Positions 10,671 to 23,799 are shown, counted from the first letter of the stretch. The stretch is DNA of 64,000 bases from Diphasiastrum complanatum (GCA_029204225.1 MU831857.1:36231-100230); one strand, 5' to 3'. Translations and numbers: made by a program. Notes: generated from the letters alone by a model not told the origin.

Positions 10671-10873
10671 TCATTGAGCAGATAAGTGCTTGTTGATCGC
10701 TGCTTCGTTCCTCATCTCAGGGTTTAAAGAATTTCCTAAGAAACCTTCCAACTTATAAACAAAGCTTACTAGACTGGGAAACATTTTGAAATCACAGTCC
10801 AAAAATAGAGTAAATTTTTTCACTAGAATTTGCCATAGTAATATGTGCTCATAGTCTTTCATAAAACCTAATG

Positions 10874-10959
10874 CTTCTTGGTTTCCAAGGGGAGGCTCAA
10901 AACCTAGGACCAAAGAAACGTTGGATGTCAAGCTAACCAACTGAGCCAACAGTGTTAGG
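10874..10959 (-). mobile_element. Short tRNA-derived SINE with 15-bp target duplication
   Basis: On the minus strand this 86-bp insert has a Pol III A box (TGGCTCAGTTGG, 10948-10937) and, 33 bases on, a B box (GGTTTTGAGCCTCC, 10904-10891; consensus GGTTCRANNCC). It ends in a small hairpin (CTTGG-AAA-CCAAG). Perfect 15-bp repeats TCATAAAACCTAATG flank it exactly (10859-10873 and 10960-10974), the mark of target-primed retroposition. It is short for a SINE and has no clear A or T tail. A retroposed, decayed tRNA is the alternative. Confidence 0.8.
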
Positions 10960-11204
10960 TCATAAAACCTAATGGTAGATGAATTTTGAATGCTTGTACG
11001 TGATACCAAAACAACAAATTGAAATGTAAATGTGAGATTGCTTGGAAAGACACCTTTGAATATTAAACTTGGCATGCTTGGAAAGCAGAATATGTGTATT
11101 GACTAAAGAGTATGTATACATATAGTCCCTTTTCAAGATAAAAACTCTATTCAAGATTTAACAAACTCCAAGTCAAGATAGAGATTACCCATTGAAATTT
11201 TTGT

Positions 11205-11270
11205 TAGTTGTAGACTCTTTTCCTCACCTCGGAGTTTGGTGTTTAAATTTCACTCAAGCACAATCAGACA
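11205..11270 (+). mobile_element. Possible second tRNA-derived SINE remnant
   Basis: TTAGTTGTAGACTC followed by CTCACCTCGGAGTTTGGTG and TTTAAATTTCACTC resembles a tRNA-like D-arm to T-arm layout of plant SINEs with a decayed B box. No target duplication was found. Confidence 0.3.
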
Positions 11271-11995
11271 TGAAAGGTTATTAAAAGGATAGAAACCACC
11301 AATGTATAAAGCGCATCAAAAAACAGTAAACTTGCTTGTCTGACAATCCAAACACATTTGGCAACCATGGTAAAAATCCTCACATGCGATAATTTCCTTC
11401 AGAAGAAAACAAAATATGACAAGTCTCAAGCATTAGCATACTTGAGCATCACGAATGACTAAAAGTGGAGCTCTTTCTCCTATCTCTTACACACTCACAA
11501 GAATCCTACATCATGAAGTAGGATCTTGTCACTTTGTCTATATCTTTTCCAGGTAGTTGAGCTTGTTCAGTGGCAACTCTTAAAGCAAGAGAACACATTA
11601 AGATCTAACCTTCGCAAGAAGAAATGTTCAAAGTTTGGTTAATCAAAACTGTGATGGATTTACTTACGGACACTGATCTGATGATCTTTCGTTATGAATG
11701 GAGTAGCCACAAACATTTGTATAACTTGTACAAAACCAAGGTTGATTACCCATGCATTTCTGGTCTGTTTGCAGTTTGTTTGCTTCATGCATGTTTGTGA
11801 AGACTAGTTAGCAAGCAGCAGGCTTGCCCTTAAATGATCATCTTTCCTCCCAGTAAAGCACACCAGCCATATCGGTTGCAAGATCTGTGAAGTATTAGTC
11901 ATGAGGAAAACTTGGTTAATTTCTGGTCAACGTAGCTACAACTTTCCCGCTTACTAAACAAGCATCCAAAGCTCATTGAATCAGCAGATAGGCAG
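11271..11995. other. Sequence downstream of the RGF gene
   Basis: No protein-like frame is seen. Part of it is probably the 3' untranslated region of the minus-strand RGF gene; no clear AATAAA signal was found. Confidence 0.5.
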
Positions 11996-12793
11996 CTAAT
12001 GGCTGCGGGGAGGGTGTGGTGTAGGGTCTGAGTAGTCTACATGAAACAGTGGATCATTTATTCCAGTATCTGGCCTCTGACGATAACCCCTGAATTTGGT
12101 TCTCATGTCATGCTTAATGGTAGAAGATAGCTTTTCTGATTTTATAGGTGTAGACGAGTGAGGAACTCCAGTTGAGCTTTCGGCAGTTTCAGAAAGCAGA
12201 AGCCTTGGGGCCCAGATGATCTGCTTGCTTCCATGTCTTCTGGTTGCTGCCTGATGAACTGATCTCCTCTTTGTGACTATTTCCCACAAAAAGCTCCTCA
12301 GTCTAAAAGAGTTCCGTGGTAAGTTCTGCCTGTGTTGGTATGAGATCTGTCAAATTTATTCATTTAGTAATGCTCTCTCTCTCTCTCGCACGCAATCACG
12401 CGCACACACAGACGAGCTAGCTAGCACTGCAAATTACTTAATTGCACGGTATATGCCCGGGGTGAGAAGCCTACCTTTCTTGGAGCAAAAACTCCGTTAT
12501 TCAGCTCAAACTGAGCTAAATGGTCACCTTGCAGTTTCATGTTGATGTCTTCAGAAGAATGATCTGATATTCCTGAAAAGCAAGTATGCTGTTAATCTAT
12601 ATGGGTTGCCTCCAAAAATCAGCATGAACAAAACGCATGCTCTGCTGGCTATCGCTAAATCGTTATTAGGGAGAATACCTTGTGAGAGTTGGATGGATGT
12701 CTTGTTTCTTAAGAGCAGGCAAACGCCTACCAGAGCCGATGCAGTAAGCAGCACAAGGAGCAGAAGAATCCTTGCCCCAGCTTTCTGAACCAT
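11996..12793 (-). CDS. RGF/GOLVEN/CLEL signalling peptide precursor
   Basis: Three exons on the minus strand make a precursor of about 187 residues: exon 1 12793-12679, exon 2 12572-12475, exon 3 12346-11996. Splice signals are CAAG|GTATTC to TTTTCAG|GA, and AAAG|GTAGGC to TTTGACAG|AT; phases 1 and 0 keep the frame. Residues 1-33 form a secretion signal (MVQKAG, then LLLLVLLTASALVGVCLLL). The middle is variable and basic. The C-terminus is DYSDPTPHPPRSH, right before the stop, and matches the mature 13-residue RGF peptide pattern (DYSNPGHHPPRHN in Arabidopsis RGF1). The DY start is the tyrosine-sulfation site and the PP is the hydroxylation site. Such peptides are secreted, read by RGFR/RGI receptor kinases, and control root meristem size and gravitropism. 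Ending RSH instead of the usual HN is the main difference. Exon borders are my inference. Confidence 0.82.
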
Positions 12794-13060
12794 GACTTCG
12801 ACTCAGCTGCAGCTTCCTTCGACGTCTACGTCCACATTTGAGTATGGCGTTTCAAGATAGGCACTTACGCTGGGGCTAGATCTTTGATCCATACAAGAAT
12901 AGTTTTTCGACCATATGTGATGTACTATTTTGGGTTCAGCGATTGACCAGAGAGAGAGGATAAATCGCACTTCAACGATCTTGAACATTCGAGAGGGAGA
13001 TCCCGTTCCGATTTGATCACACCAGAAATGTTTCCATGTCTTGCTTCATGCTTGAGAGAC

Positions 13061-13063
<3 letters not shown>

Positions 13064-13131
<68 letters not shown>
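13064..13131. repeat. (GA)34 microsatellite
   Basis: Uninterrupted GA tract, apparently within the 5' leader or core promoter of the RGF gene. Confidence 0.95.
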
Positions 13132-13135
<4 letters not shown>

Positions 13136-13142
13136 TTATAGT
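13064..13142 (-). promoter_or_regulatory. Probable RGF gene promoter: TATA box and CT-rich leader
   Basis: Read on the minus strand, ACTATAAGG (13142-13133) is followed at once by about 34 CT repeats and then, after some 270 bases, the ATG at 12793. A CT-rich leader next to a TATA box is common in plant genes. A second TATA candidate (TATATTTATATAG, near 13256-13244) lies further upstream. Confidence 0.45.
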
Positions 13143-15460
13143 TTAAGCCAACCTTAAGAAAGATAGCTAGATTCTCTCAAGCATGAGTTTTTGGGTTCAA
13201 CCCAGAATTTAGCCGAGCAGTCATGCCCGGCTGTTAAAGAGACTATATAAATATATAATAATACTATTATGTATAGATAATAGCTGATAGAACTGTGTAA
13301 GGTAGAATGTAGCTTCTTCGGTATGCTAAAGTCTAAACTGAAACAATCATGTGACAAGTGAGACAAATCGCATACATGCTGTCTGCTAAATAGCATACCA
13401 AACACATTCTCAGTAGAGTCAGCAAGCACATCACTTATCGAGAAAGGAGGAGGAGACATCCACGCTCCCGATTCCGGAAGCAGTAGAATGTACTAAGTTG
13501 AAATTATGTGTTTTACAAATTACGTTGTACAATGTATATCACTAGGTAGTAGGTACTAGGAGCCGAAGTATTTGCTTGACTCAATAAGTATATTGTATCG
13601 TCCGTCTCCACCTTAGGTCATACAGGGATGGATCATGGAATCATCCCTAGAAGGTACTAGACAAAGTCAGCCATCGTCGTCACAGATCTGAGATGCAGGG
13701 CGCAATTCAAGTTCACGGTGGGGTTGTTAGGCTACAGATCCACAGTTGACTCTTGGACACTTGTTTATAAATTGTAGTACATAGATGATAGTATATATAA
13801 CATAGTACATCACCCACAATTCATATGGAATATATTTTGAAAGTTATAGATGATGGAGGATCTTGATTCTTTACCCTAGAAACCTGAGCACAAGTTTCAT
13901 TTTTCCAACTTCAATGTCTATGTCAATTTTGCACCAGGAGTGTCTTGAACCGAAATAGAGTCTGGGATTACCCTGAAGAAATCTACCAGATTAAAACTGA
14001 GTACCAGTAAATTTGAATAAGCTTGTTTGCTGCCTGAGAATTAGTCAGTGAGCAGTAATAAGGTTCCTTTTTAAAGTCCTGCTACTGACTCCTGAGGATC
14101 ACCGATTCACGACACAGCTACTTTCTCACCAAAGCTAACAAAATCAATCAAGATGTGGACTCCACTGTCTGGTAGCACTTAGACCTGCACATCCCTACAG
14201 AATTAGACAATGCAGCATTTGTTCAAACTTCAAAGGGACAGAGTACAGTAGTTCATGGGCCATGGGCAATGGGGCCATGGGCTATCACGATTCACCAGCC
14301 ATCAATGATCAGGTTGGTTTGATGATAGACGTTACACAATAGTGTGATCTGCTTCAAAGTGGGAACTCGGAGCTTGGTAAATCTTCAGAAGAAGCAAGAG
14401 GAAAGACAAAATACGTTTTGAAACTAGAGCCATGCACTTGGCAATGTGCCATCTGTGATTTGACTATCCAAAGACTAGAGTCTCTAAGCTAGAGTCTAAG
14501 ACCACTGGGCAGCTGCCTTTCGTTTCTGTCTTGAGCTCAAAAGCCTGCTCATGAAAAACTAATCTTTTTTTAAACCATGGGGCCTCAATTAACTCATGGT
14601 ACTGCAAGAGCATCGGAGCTAATTTCTTCTAGAATCTGTTAAGGGTTCTCAACAAAAGTAGTCATATGCGATACTCCATAAAAATATGGCCAAGCCAAGT
14701 CCTTAGATTTTGGAGCACACGATTGAACTTGCACCTTCTTGGCCACACTAAACAACTCAACCCGTTGTGATCAATCTCATGAAAATCTTTCAAGCCAACC
14801 TTATAGAAAACCAACAACACTTTAATGAAAGCAATAGAATGACACAATAGAACTTATCAATTCGAAATTCAAAACTAAAAAATGCAAAAAAATTTGAAAC
14901 AAGTCAAAATCCTAAAAAGGAATAACTATTTAGCGATTTTTCAAACTTTGTTCAAAAATGTGTTTTTGCAAAACAAAAAAAATAACATGCCTTTTGCCCC
15001 AAAAATCAATCCAGCATGCTAGAATTTTTTTTTTTTTGACTTTTTAATAAAAACCACTCAAATAATAAATCAATATAATTTCACAAAAATATCTAGCTTT
15101 AATAATCTAAAACAACATTATAAAAAAAAACACATAAAAGACATTCTGGTTGTGTGAAATTCAGAAAAATACAAAACCATTCAAAATAGTTTTTGTGTTG
15201 AATTATTTATAATTTAAGAAGTTTCTAAAAATCAAAGTAAAATCTAAAAAACATAAAAACTCAAAACAATTACAATTATTAAATAGACATATGGTTACAT
15301 TTTATAAGATTTTAAAAAATAGTAAGATTGTAAAAATACAAAATGCCTCTCAATTTAATTTTAAACTTAGCTTTTGTAAAGTTCCTAAGTTGGGAAACAC
15401 AACTTGACCTCAAGAAACACAAAGTGATCTTGACGGTCAATATAGTGATCTTGATGAAAC
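13143..15460. other. Intergenic, AT-rich to the right, no gene seen
   Basis: Apart from an AT-rich run at 13244-13295 there is nothing recognisable. 14860-15350 is strongly A/T biased. Short minus frames (for example 13154-13459) look non-coding. Confidence 0.6.
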
Positions 15461-16255
15461 TGACAAAATTTTCAGAATTCTCACACGTGTGGGGATGATC
15501 CACAAGTATGATGGATCTTATTAAGCTTTATGATTAGCACAATAATCTGATTCTAGATTGAATAGCAAGATCTAGTACAGAACTTATGGCTTAACCACAA
15601 TCTAGCATGCTAAGAATCAGAGAATGATAGCATTGAATTACAAATGAGCAAAAGTACAAGAGTTTAGTGTATGAGCATTAGCCTCAACACGAGTTAGAGA
15701 GAGAAAGAGAGTGAGATATTCAAGCAAAAATGGTGTAGATCCAAAATGGCATGGAATAGCTACAAATATTTGGTTCTTCATAAAAAATTATGAGAATAGC
15801 TACACATATTTATGGAGTTTGAGGTAGCTCAACGTAGAACCACATCCATCCACCTTTCAATCACATCTAAAGTGAAAACTAGAGTCTAAGTGACATTTGT
15901 CACATCTCATGCATGTATCTCTACCTACTTTTACCAAGTGTCCTAGTTCTAACTAGAATTGTACAAATCATCATGCATGTGTCCATTTCACTTTGTGCAT
16001 GCCTTGCATGTCACTATGGATCACTTACAATAAATGCATGCGATATGCCACGAGTTTCTACAACCATATTAATGCTATTTCTAAGTCTATAATCTATATG
16101 CAAGTTGTATTCAATCAACTAGATATGACAAATCCATATAGCTCGAGTTCTATCTAGGCCAAATTTGGCATTTACATTTATGAAACAACATATTTGCATA
16201 GTACAAAGTTTGTAGCAAGCCTAAAGTCAAGATAGACTATTTTTCAATTTCAACA
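15461..16255 (-). mobile_element. 3' LTR of family B (795 bp)
   Basis: Minus strand: starts TGTTGAAATTG at 16255 and ends TCA at 15461. It contains CACACGTGTG at 15482-15491. The partner LTR has the CpG-decayed CACATGTGTG at 20911-20920. Confidence 0.9.
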
Positions 16256-16268
16256 CTCCTCCTAAAAA
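16256..16268 (-). other. Polypurine tract of family B
   Basis: Minus strand TTTTTAGGAGGAG ends exactly at the 3' LTR start; it serves as primer for second-strand synthesis in LTR elements. Confidence 0.8.
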
Positions 16269-16272
16269 CAAT

Positions 16273-19200
16273 CTATGTTGACTTGAACATGGATCTTGGT
16301 ATTACTCCAAGATTGGCTCTATGCTTAATGAAGGAACTCTTGCTCAAAGGTTTGGTGAGCAAATTTGCAATACAAGATGAAGTGTCGATGTGCTTCAAGT
16401 AGATTTTCCCTCCAATGAGCTTCTCTCTCACGAAGTGATGTGCAACTTCGATGTGTTTGCTCTTTGCATGGAATATCGGATTGTTGGCAAGGGCTTGTGC
16501 CGAAATGTTGTCACACATGATCATAGGTAGATCACTTCCATGATTATCTTTAGCTCCACTAGCAAAAAGCACTTCCTTTGTTGTATTAGTGAGTGCTTTA
16601 TACTCAGCTTCATAAGATGAGAGTGATACAATATCTTGCTTTTTGGAAAGCCAAGATATCAAGTTTCCTCCAAGATATATGACATAAGCACTTGTAGATT
16701 TTCGATCTACTCTATCACTTGCAAAATCTGCGTCAGAATATCCAACTATAGAAAGATCTTCACTTTTATACAACAAACCATAATCAAAAGTTGAAGATAT
16801 GTATCTAAGCACTCTCTTGGCCATTTTCCAATGATGAATAGTAGGATTTTGCATAGCTTGGCTCAACTTATGAACACTAAAACTTATGTCAGGTCTAGTT
16901 ATTGTGAGCCAAATTAGGGAGCTTATAAGACTCCTAAAAAGAGTGATGTCCACGAGGATCTTTCATCACCTTTGTTAGGGTCTTTTACAATTTGCTCCAT
17001 AGGAGTTTCTATACTCTTACAATCTAACATATTGAACTATTTTAACATTGAAAGAGCATACTTGGATTGACATACAAAAGCTTTATCATTAAGAAAGTCA
17101 ATGTCTAATCCTAATATGTAGTGAATCTTTCCAAGATCTTGCATCTTGAACTCTTTTCCAAGTGCAACCTTGGTCTCCTCAACTAACTTCATACAACTTC
17201 CTGTTAGAATGATATCATCAACATAAATAAGAAGGATGACAATATCTCTATCATAAAACTTGACATACAAGGAAGGATCATAGTTACTAAGTTTAAAAAC
17301 TTGGTGACTCAAGAAAGGTGTTAAGTCGAGAATACCACGACCTTGGAGCTTGCTTTAGTCCATGTAGACTTTTGAAGAGCAAGGAAACTTTGTCTTTGTC
17401 ATGGATGAACCCAATAGGCTGATCCATATAAATCTCTTCTTCTAGATATCCATTTAAAAATGCATTAGAGACATCTAGTTGAAAAACTTGCCAATTGAAA
17501 AAACATGCAATAGAAATTATGATTCTAATTGATACCATCTTTGCAACTGGAGCAAAAGTCTCCTCATAATCAAGTCCATAAACTTGAGCAAAACCCTTTG
17601 CACAAAGCCTAGCCTTGTACTTGTTGATTGTGCCATCTTGATTATACTTGACTCGAAAAACCCACTTGCAACCAATGGTGTGCTTGTTGGATGGAAGATC
17701 CACAAGCTCCCATGTCTTGTTGGCCATCAAAGCATCATATTCCTCCTTCATGGCAAGAAACCATTCCTTCAAATTGAGTGCATCATATACATCCTTTGGC
17801 TCCTCATGTGAAATAAAATAAGCACAATTAGTGGAGTTGAGTTCCACTTGCTTGCCTTTATCTTCATATGTAATCCTCCTAGGCTCGGATCTTTCTCTTT
17901 GAGACCTCTTTGGTGAAAAGATTCGAGGTGACTCCTCCTCAATTCTCGGCCCCATCTCTCCATGATAGTCTTCAAGGGTGACGATTGGAGTATCTTTTTG
18001 AGAATATTTGAACTCGGCCTCCTCAAGAATGTATTTTTGATCCTCATGAAATATAACATCTCTACTCTCAATTGTAGTTGAGGTAGAGGGAGCATAGATT
18101 CTATAAGCTTTCTTGTTGGATGAATATCCAAACATGATCCCTTTGATAGAATTAGGATCATCTCTTCTCCTTGTTTCCAAGGGTACATGAACAAAGCAAG
18201 CACATCCAAAAACTCTAAGGTGATCCACCTTAGGTTTCTTCTTAAACAAGACTTCATATGGTGATTTTCCAGCAACTGCATTATGAGGTAATGTATTGCA
18301 CAAGTAGTTTGCACAATTTATTGCTTCACCCCAATATTCAATAGGCAAAGAAGCTTCAACTCGGATTGCTTTAGCACATTCACATAAAGATCGATTTTTC
18401 CTCTCAGCAAATCCATTTTGAGATGGAGAATAAGCACAAGAAAACTCTCTCTTTATTCCTTCACCTTCACAATATTCATAAAACTTGTTGGAGATGTATT
18501 CACCTCCTCCATCACATCTTAAAGCTTTAACTTTTAAGGAAAACTGTTTCTCAACATAAGCTTTGAAGATTAGGAAGTGATCAAATACCATAGCTTTTGA
18601 AGAAAGTAGATACAACCAAGTATATCTTGTAAAGTCATCAAAAAAGGTGACAAACATGTTGCACCACCAATACTTTTAGAAAAAGAAAAATGAACATCCG
18701 AGTGTATAAGCTCCAAAGGATGAGTAGTCTTGATAAAAGACTTTTGATATGGCTTTCTATGTGATTTTGCAATAGCACAAGCCTCACAAGGCTTGAAATC
18801 TTTGGAAAATGATTTTGGAAGGCCAACAGTCTTCTCTCTCTTGACCATAGAAGACATAGACTTAAAGTTAGGATGCCCCAACCTTCTATGCCACAACTCC
18901 TCCTTAGATAAAAGAGCAACTTCACAAAGGTTTGCATTCTCATAAGAATTCAACTTGAAAATTCCACCATATCTAGATCCATCAGCTAGGACCTCATTGT
19001 TTTTCTTGATAAAGCAAATATTGGAGTTGAACTTTACATCACAACCACTATCAAGCAACTTTCCAACACTAATCAAGCTCTTTCTAAGTTGAGGAATAAA
19101 AAGAACATTAGAAAGTGCAAGAACTTTAGAAGAAGCAAGTTTCAATGGAATGTTGCCAATTCCTTCAATAGAGCACTCATGATCATTAGCAGTTAAATAG

Positions 19201-20205
19201 ATCTCTTAAGTCCTTTGTAAGATACAATTGAGTCAAATGACTCCTTTTGAACAGCACATATGTGAAGAAGCTCCACTATCTATGTACCAAGCTCCATCTT
19301 TCTTGAAAGGTGATGAAGAAAAACTGGACACCATAAGTGATCCTTCTCCATCACTTGCAATAGAATCTTCTTCAATCTCTTTGGAGAGATTAGCTTGCTT
19401 GAGTTGGTTTTTCTTCTTAAAGCAATTAGAGGCATAGTGCCTCTTCTTGCCACAGAAGAAACACTTCACTTTCTTCTTCTTGGTCTTTGAAGTAGAAGGA
19501 TGAGATGAATCATCCTCTTCCCCACCTTTGTCTCGATCCTTGGCTTTGTCTTTGTTGGATGGTTGAGAAAACCGGTTCTTGCCCTTCCTTTATGCTTGTC
19601 CTTGACAAAGAGGGCTTTGTCACTTCCAACATGTTGGAGTTTGTTCATCCTAGAAAGTTTATAACTTTGCCTAGCTTCTTTAGAGATAAGAATTCCTTGG
19701 AGAGTTTCTAAATTAGGCAACTTCTCCTTAATGGAAAAGGACTGAACAAGATTATCATAGTCATCTTTCAAGCCATTTAGAATGACTTGTACTAGCTCAT
19801 CTTGGTTAATTGTAACACCAACACAAGAAAGCTCTCTATGAAGATCTCCTCACTTCTTTGAAAACTTTGGAAAATCTGATTTCTAAGAGTGAGTATTCTA
19901 GAAGTATTCTTTGCTTCATAGATGGATTTAAGTGCATCCCAAGCATCTTTAGTTGTGGTGCAAGATCCTATCTCTCTCAAAATTTCATTAGATACATTCA
20001 TCTTAATGAAATGTAGAGCCATTCTAGCTCTCTTCCTGTACTTTGGTATTTCAAGTTGTGCTTGAGGCTCCTCCTCCATACCAAGCACAATGTCCATAAC
20101 ATCCTGGAGTATTAAAATAGACTCCAATCTAAGCTTCCAAATTGAGTAATTAGAAGTATTTAGTCTTTCATTTTCTTCTAGAAGATATCCTCCCAGAGGT
20201 GCCAT
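16273..20205 (-). pseudogene. Family B copia gag-pol, multiply frameshifted
   Basis: Minus strand from the ATG at 20205. The gag (NTSNYSIWKLRLESILIL) runs to about 19792, then shifts frame. The CCHC knuckle CFFCGKKRHYASNC and protease motif WYIDSGASSHM lie in 19469-19233. The GAG-pre-integrase HRRLGHPN and zinc-binding CEACAIAKSH lie in 19145-18570. The integrase core (RCDGGGEYIS, SPSQNGFAERKN) and RT (HGLKQAPRSWYSRL) lie in 18657-17293, with catalytic YVDD at 17225-17214 in the next frame. RNase H (SDADFASD, SLSSYEAEYKAL) fills 16953-16273. At least five frameshifts separate these blocks, so no polyprotein can be made. Confidence 0.92.
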
Positions 20206-20877
20206 TATGTGAAGACTTCTTAGTTATTGGACAACAATATGTTTGAACTTGTTCCAATCCAGTGGATCTCAAATATTTCACAAAACAAGATTATCTAGAT
20301 CAGACACTCAAAATGGTTTAAGGCACTTTAACAAGTTTGAATCCTACTTTTGGCACGTGTGAAATGCTTCAAAAGAAAATACTATTGATACTCAGAAGGC
20401 TCAAAAGGTGTTCAATTACTTCAAACTTAGTCTTGACCTTCAGTTTCTTGTGTAGGATGCTCAAAACAATGGACTCAGAACAAAGCAAGGTTGAATCAAA
20501 TCAAAAAGTGGTCACTCGGATTTTGGACCTCTTCCTATCCTCTTTAAGAGCTTATAACTCTTGATAGACACATTAGATTGATTTGGTATCAATTTCTATA
20601 GAAAGTACATTCATAAGCTTTCCATCAAGCTATAACGCCACTATCTTTGGATCAACAAGCAAGGAAATAGAAGGGACTAAAAAGCTCTCATTTTCACATG
20701 TGCGAAATTCCAGAATTCCGCACTATCACTTTTCAGACCTGAAAATTCAGTTTCAATCCAATTTGATCCAAACACTCTTCATAGAAAGATAAGAAAAAGT
20801 GTATAACTACTTTTTTGCTTGAATTAGCTCTCAAATTCTTGTACAATCAGAGATGTTAGCATGCAAAGCTCAATTTG

Positions 20878-20889
20878 GCTCTGATACCA
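20878..20889 (-). other. Primer binding site, initiator tRNA-Met type (family B)
   Basis: Minus strand TGGTATCAGAGC starts directly after the 5' LTR. This is the standard copia primer site. Confidence 0.92.
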
Positions 20890-21682
20890 TGACAAAATTT
20901 TCAGAATTCTCACATGTGTGGGGATGATCCACAAGTATGATAGATCTTATTAAGCTTTATGATTAGCACAATAATCTGATTCTAGATTGAATAGCAAGGT
21001 CTAGTACAGAACTTATGGCTTAACCACAATCTAGCATGCTAAGAATCAGAGAATGATAACATTAAATTACAAATGAGCAAAAGTACAAGAGTTTCGTGTA
21101 TGAGCATTAGCCTCAACACGAGTTAGAGAGAGAAAGAGTGAGATATTCAAGCAAAACTAGTGTAGATCCAAAATGGCATGGAATAGCTACAAAGCTTTGG
21201 TTCTTCATAAAAAATTATGAGAATAGCTACACATATTTATGGAGTTTGAGGTAGCTCAACGTAGAACCACATCCATCCACCTTTCAATCACATCTAAAGT
21301 GAAAACTAGAGTCTAAGTGACATTTGTCACATCTCATGCATGTATCTCTACCTACTTTTACCAAGTGTCCTAGTTCTAACTAGAATTGTACAAATCATCA
21401 TGCATGTGTCCATTTCACTTTGTGCATGCCTTGCATGTCACTATGGATCACTTACAATAAATGCATGTGATATGCCATGAGTTTCTACAAGCATATTAAT
21501 GCTATTTCTAAGTCTACAATCCATATGCAAGTTGTATTCAATCAACTAGATATGACAAATCCATATAGCTCGAGTTCTATCTAGGCCAAATTTGGCATTT
21601 ACATTTATGAAACAACATACTTGCATAGTACAAAGTTTGTAGCAAGCCTAAAGTCAAGATAGATTATTTTTCAATCTCAATA
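20890..21682 (-). mobile_element. 5' LTR of family B (793 bp)
   Basis: Aligns end to end with 15461-16255. Its first bases on the minus strand read TATTGAGATTG where the partner has TGTTGAAATTG, so the terminal TG is mutated. Confidence 0.9.
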
Positions 21683-21804
21683 GGAACTTCAGTAGCCAAC
21701 CAAAGTGAAATAGGCTCATCTCTCAAATTTATAAGAGGGAACCATTTCCTTTGTATTCGCGCTCCTTCTACTCTTCCTAATAACACTCTTATCAGTTTTA
21801 CTTC

Positions 21805-22321
<517 letters not shown>

Positions 22322-22455
22322 GTTGGAGATCCAAGCCCCTTCTTTGCCCTCTTGGTCGCACCGATTAGGAAGGAACAGAAATGGTCCAATTGGAGATCCA
22401 AGCCCCTTCTTTACCCTCTTGGTCACACTAATTAGGGAGGCACAGAAACGGTCCA
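22322..22455. repeat. 67-bp tandem duplication
   Basis: Two copies start GTTGGAGATCCAAGCCCC (22322) and ATTGGAGATCCAAGCCCC (22389). They differ at a handful of sites. Confidence 0.85.
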
Positions 22456-22464
22456 ACAATGTTT

Positions 22465-22808
22465 ATGCATAGATAGCTCGGATCTGAGCATTTAGGGCTT
22501 CTCTAAATTCAACATAACGTAACCCTAACATCTAACCTAATTGATCATCGGATTCACCCTAATTAGGGGTCTAGATCTCGAGATCCAAAAACAATGAAAA
22601 ACATGCTATTTTTGGGTCCTAATTTCTCTCTACCCTATCTATGCACTTTTTGACCTCTTTTCAAAAGTGCCACCACAATGTAATATGTAGAATAAAGCTT
22701 TGGAAATTCCTCCTATGCTATTTGGCACGCATCCAGTTACATGGCCATCTTGCCAATTACAATACATATGACCAAAATTGGTCCAAACTAGCTTGAGAAT
22801 TTTAACAA
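22465..22808 (-). mobile_element. Truncated LTR of family D
   Basis: Read on the minus strand from 22808 (TGTTAAAATTCTCAAGCTAG) it matches the first 340 bases of the family D LTR at 39430. Similarity is lost near the GCTCGGATCTGAGC motif. Confidence 0.75.
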
Positions 22809-23074
22809 CAAGGACTCCTCAATCGAGATTGTTAGTTATGCCTCAAAATTCCATTCAAGGCCAGTTTCATAATCCATGATCTTGAGATGACCTAGGAACT
22901 TTAATAGTGACATGTGGAGTAGTTCATGGTGTGTGACGACTATGTACTTGATGTGGGATATCAATACTAACTAGAATTATGTTTTGAAATGTTGTCGACC
23001 TAGACATGATTCCTTCCATGTTTGATATGTAAAGATTTTAGCACGTGTGAACTGTGAAAGATTCAACTAGTTTC
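22809..23074. other. Spacer between two LTRs
   Basis: Nothing recognised except a G-box-like GCACGTGTGAA near 23041. Confidence 0.5.
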
Positions 23075-23799
23075 TGTTGAATTTCACACGTGTGGACTGT
23101 CCACTACATGTACTTGTGATCTCCTAAGGTGTGTAGATGCACCAAGATCAAGACTAGATTGAGATTCAAGATCAATCTTGAATCCTATGGCAAAAACACA
23201 CTACTACATGCATTCAATCACTTCCAACTCTCACTCACACGTGTGGGAAGTATTCAAAAAATAATCTAAGTAAAAACAAGCTGCTCTCCTCGGGTAGAGA
23301 GAGAAAATGCATCAAGAGCTCTCGGGTAGAGAGATAAAGCTAGAAATCCAATAACTCACAAAATCCATGAAATCACCAAATCAATTGACTTCAAAATGAG
23401 GAGTACAATGATACTAGTAGGTCCACGAGCTACCACTATGCTTAACTATGATTGGACCACATTTTGTCACCTCTTGATCCTATTGGATCATTGATCTATG
23501 CACCTCTTAATTCTATTGGGCTATATTCAAGCACACCTCAATTTCCTATTGGACCTCACAAGGTTCCACCTCTATATCCTATTGGACCTCTTGGAATTCA
23601 TCAAAAAAAAACTTTACACTTGTCTACACTCTAATTAGCAAGTGTTTAGCCTCTTACTCTATTTTGGCTCAATAGTGGCATTACAAGTGGAAAAGTCTAT
23701 GCCAAATTTATTCCTATCAACATCCTACACCTAGATGCTTGATGTAAAAAACATAAGACCCCTATATCTAACATAGATATTCTTTTTCAATTCTTCACA
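23075..23799 (-). mobile_element. 3' LTR of the family C copy at 23 kb (725 bp)
   Basis: Minus strand starts TGTGAAGAA at 23799 and ends at 23075. It holds CACACGTGTG at 23085-23094 and 23236-23245. Five CCAAT boxes (read as ATTGG at 23451, 23482, 23515, 23548 and 23581) are spaced 31, 33, 33 and 33. Confidence 0.9.

Larger units (their letters stand above)
15461..21682 (-). mobile_element. Complete but decayed Ty1/copia element, family B
   Basis: Both LTRs, the primer site, the polypurine tract and a target duplication are visible. LTRs are 15461-16255 (3') and 20890-21682 (5'). The primer site is 20889-20878. The 5-bp flanks GAAAC (15456-15460) and GGAAC (21683-21687) match at 4 of 5 positions. 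The internal order gag, protease, integrase, RT, RNase H is copia-type. The two LTRs differ by scattered transitions and small indels, and the ORF has several frameshifts, so this is an old, inactive insertion. Confidence 0.92.

Noticed and set aside
10671-11075. 134-codon minus frame
   Set aside because: It runs through the tRNA-derived SINE and its target repeats, so it is fortuitous.
13154-13459. 101-codon minus frame upstream of the RGF gene
   Set aside because: Covers the AT-rich promoter region and reads as non-coding sequence.
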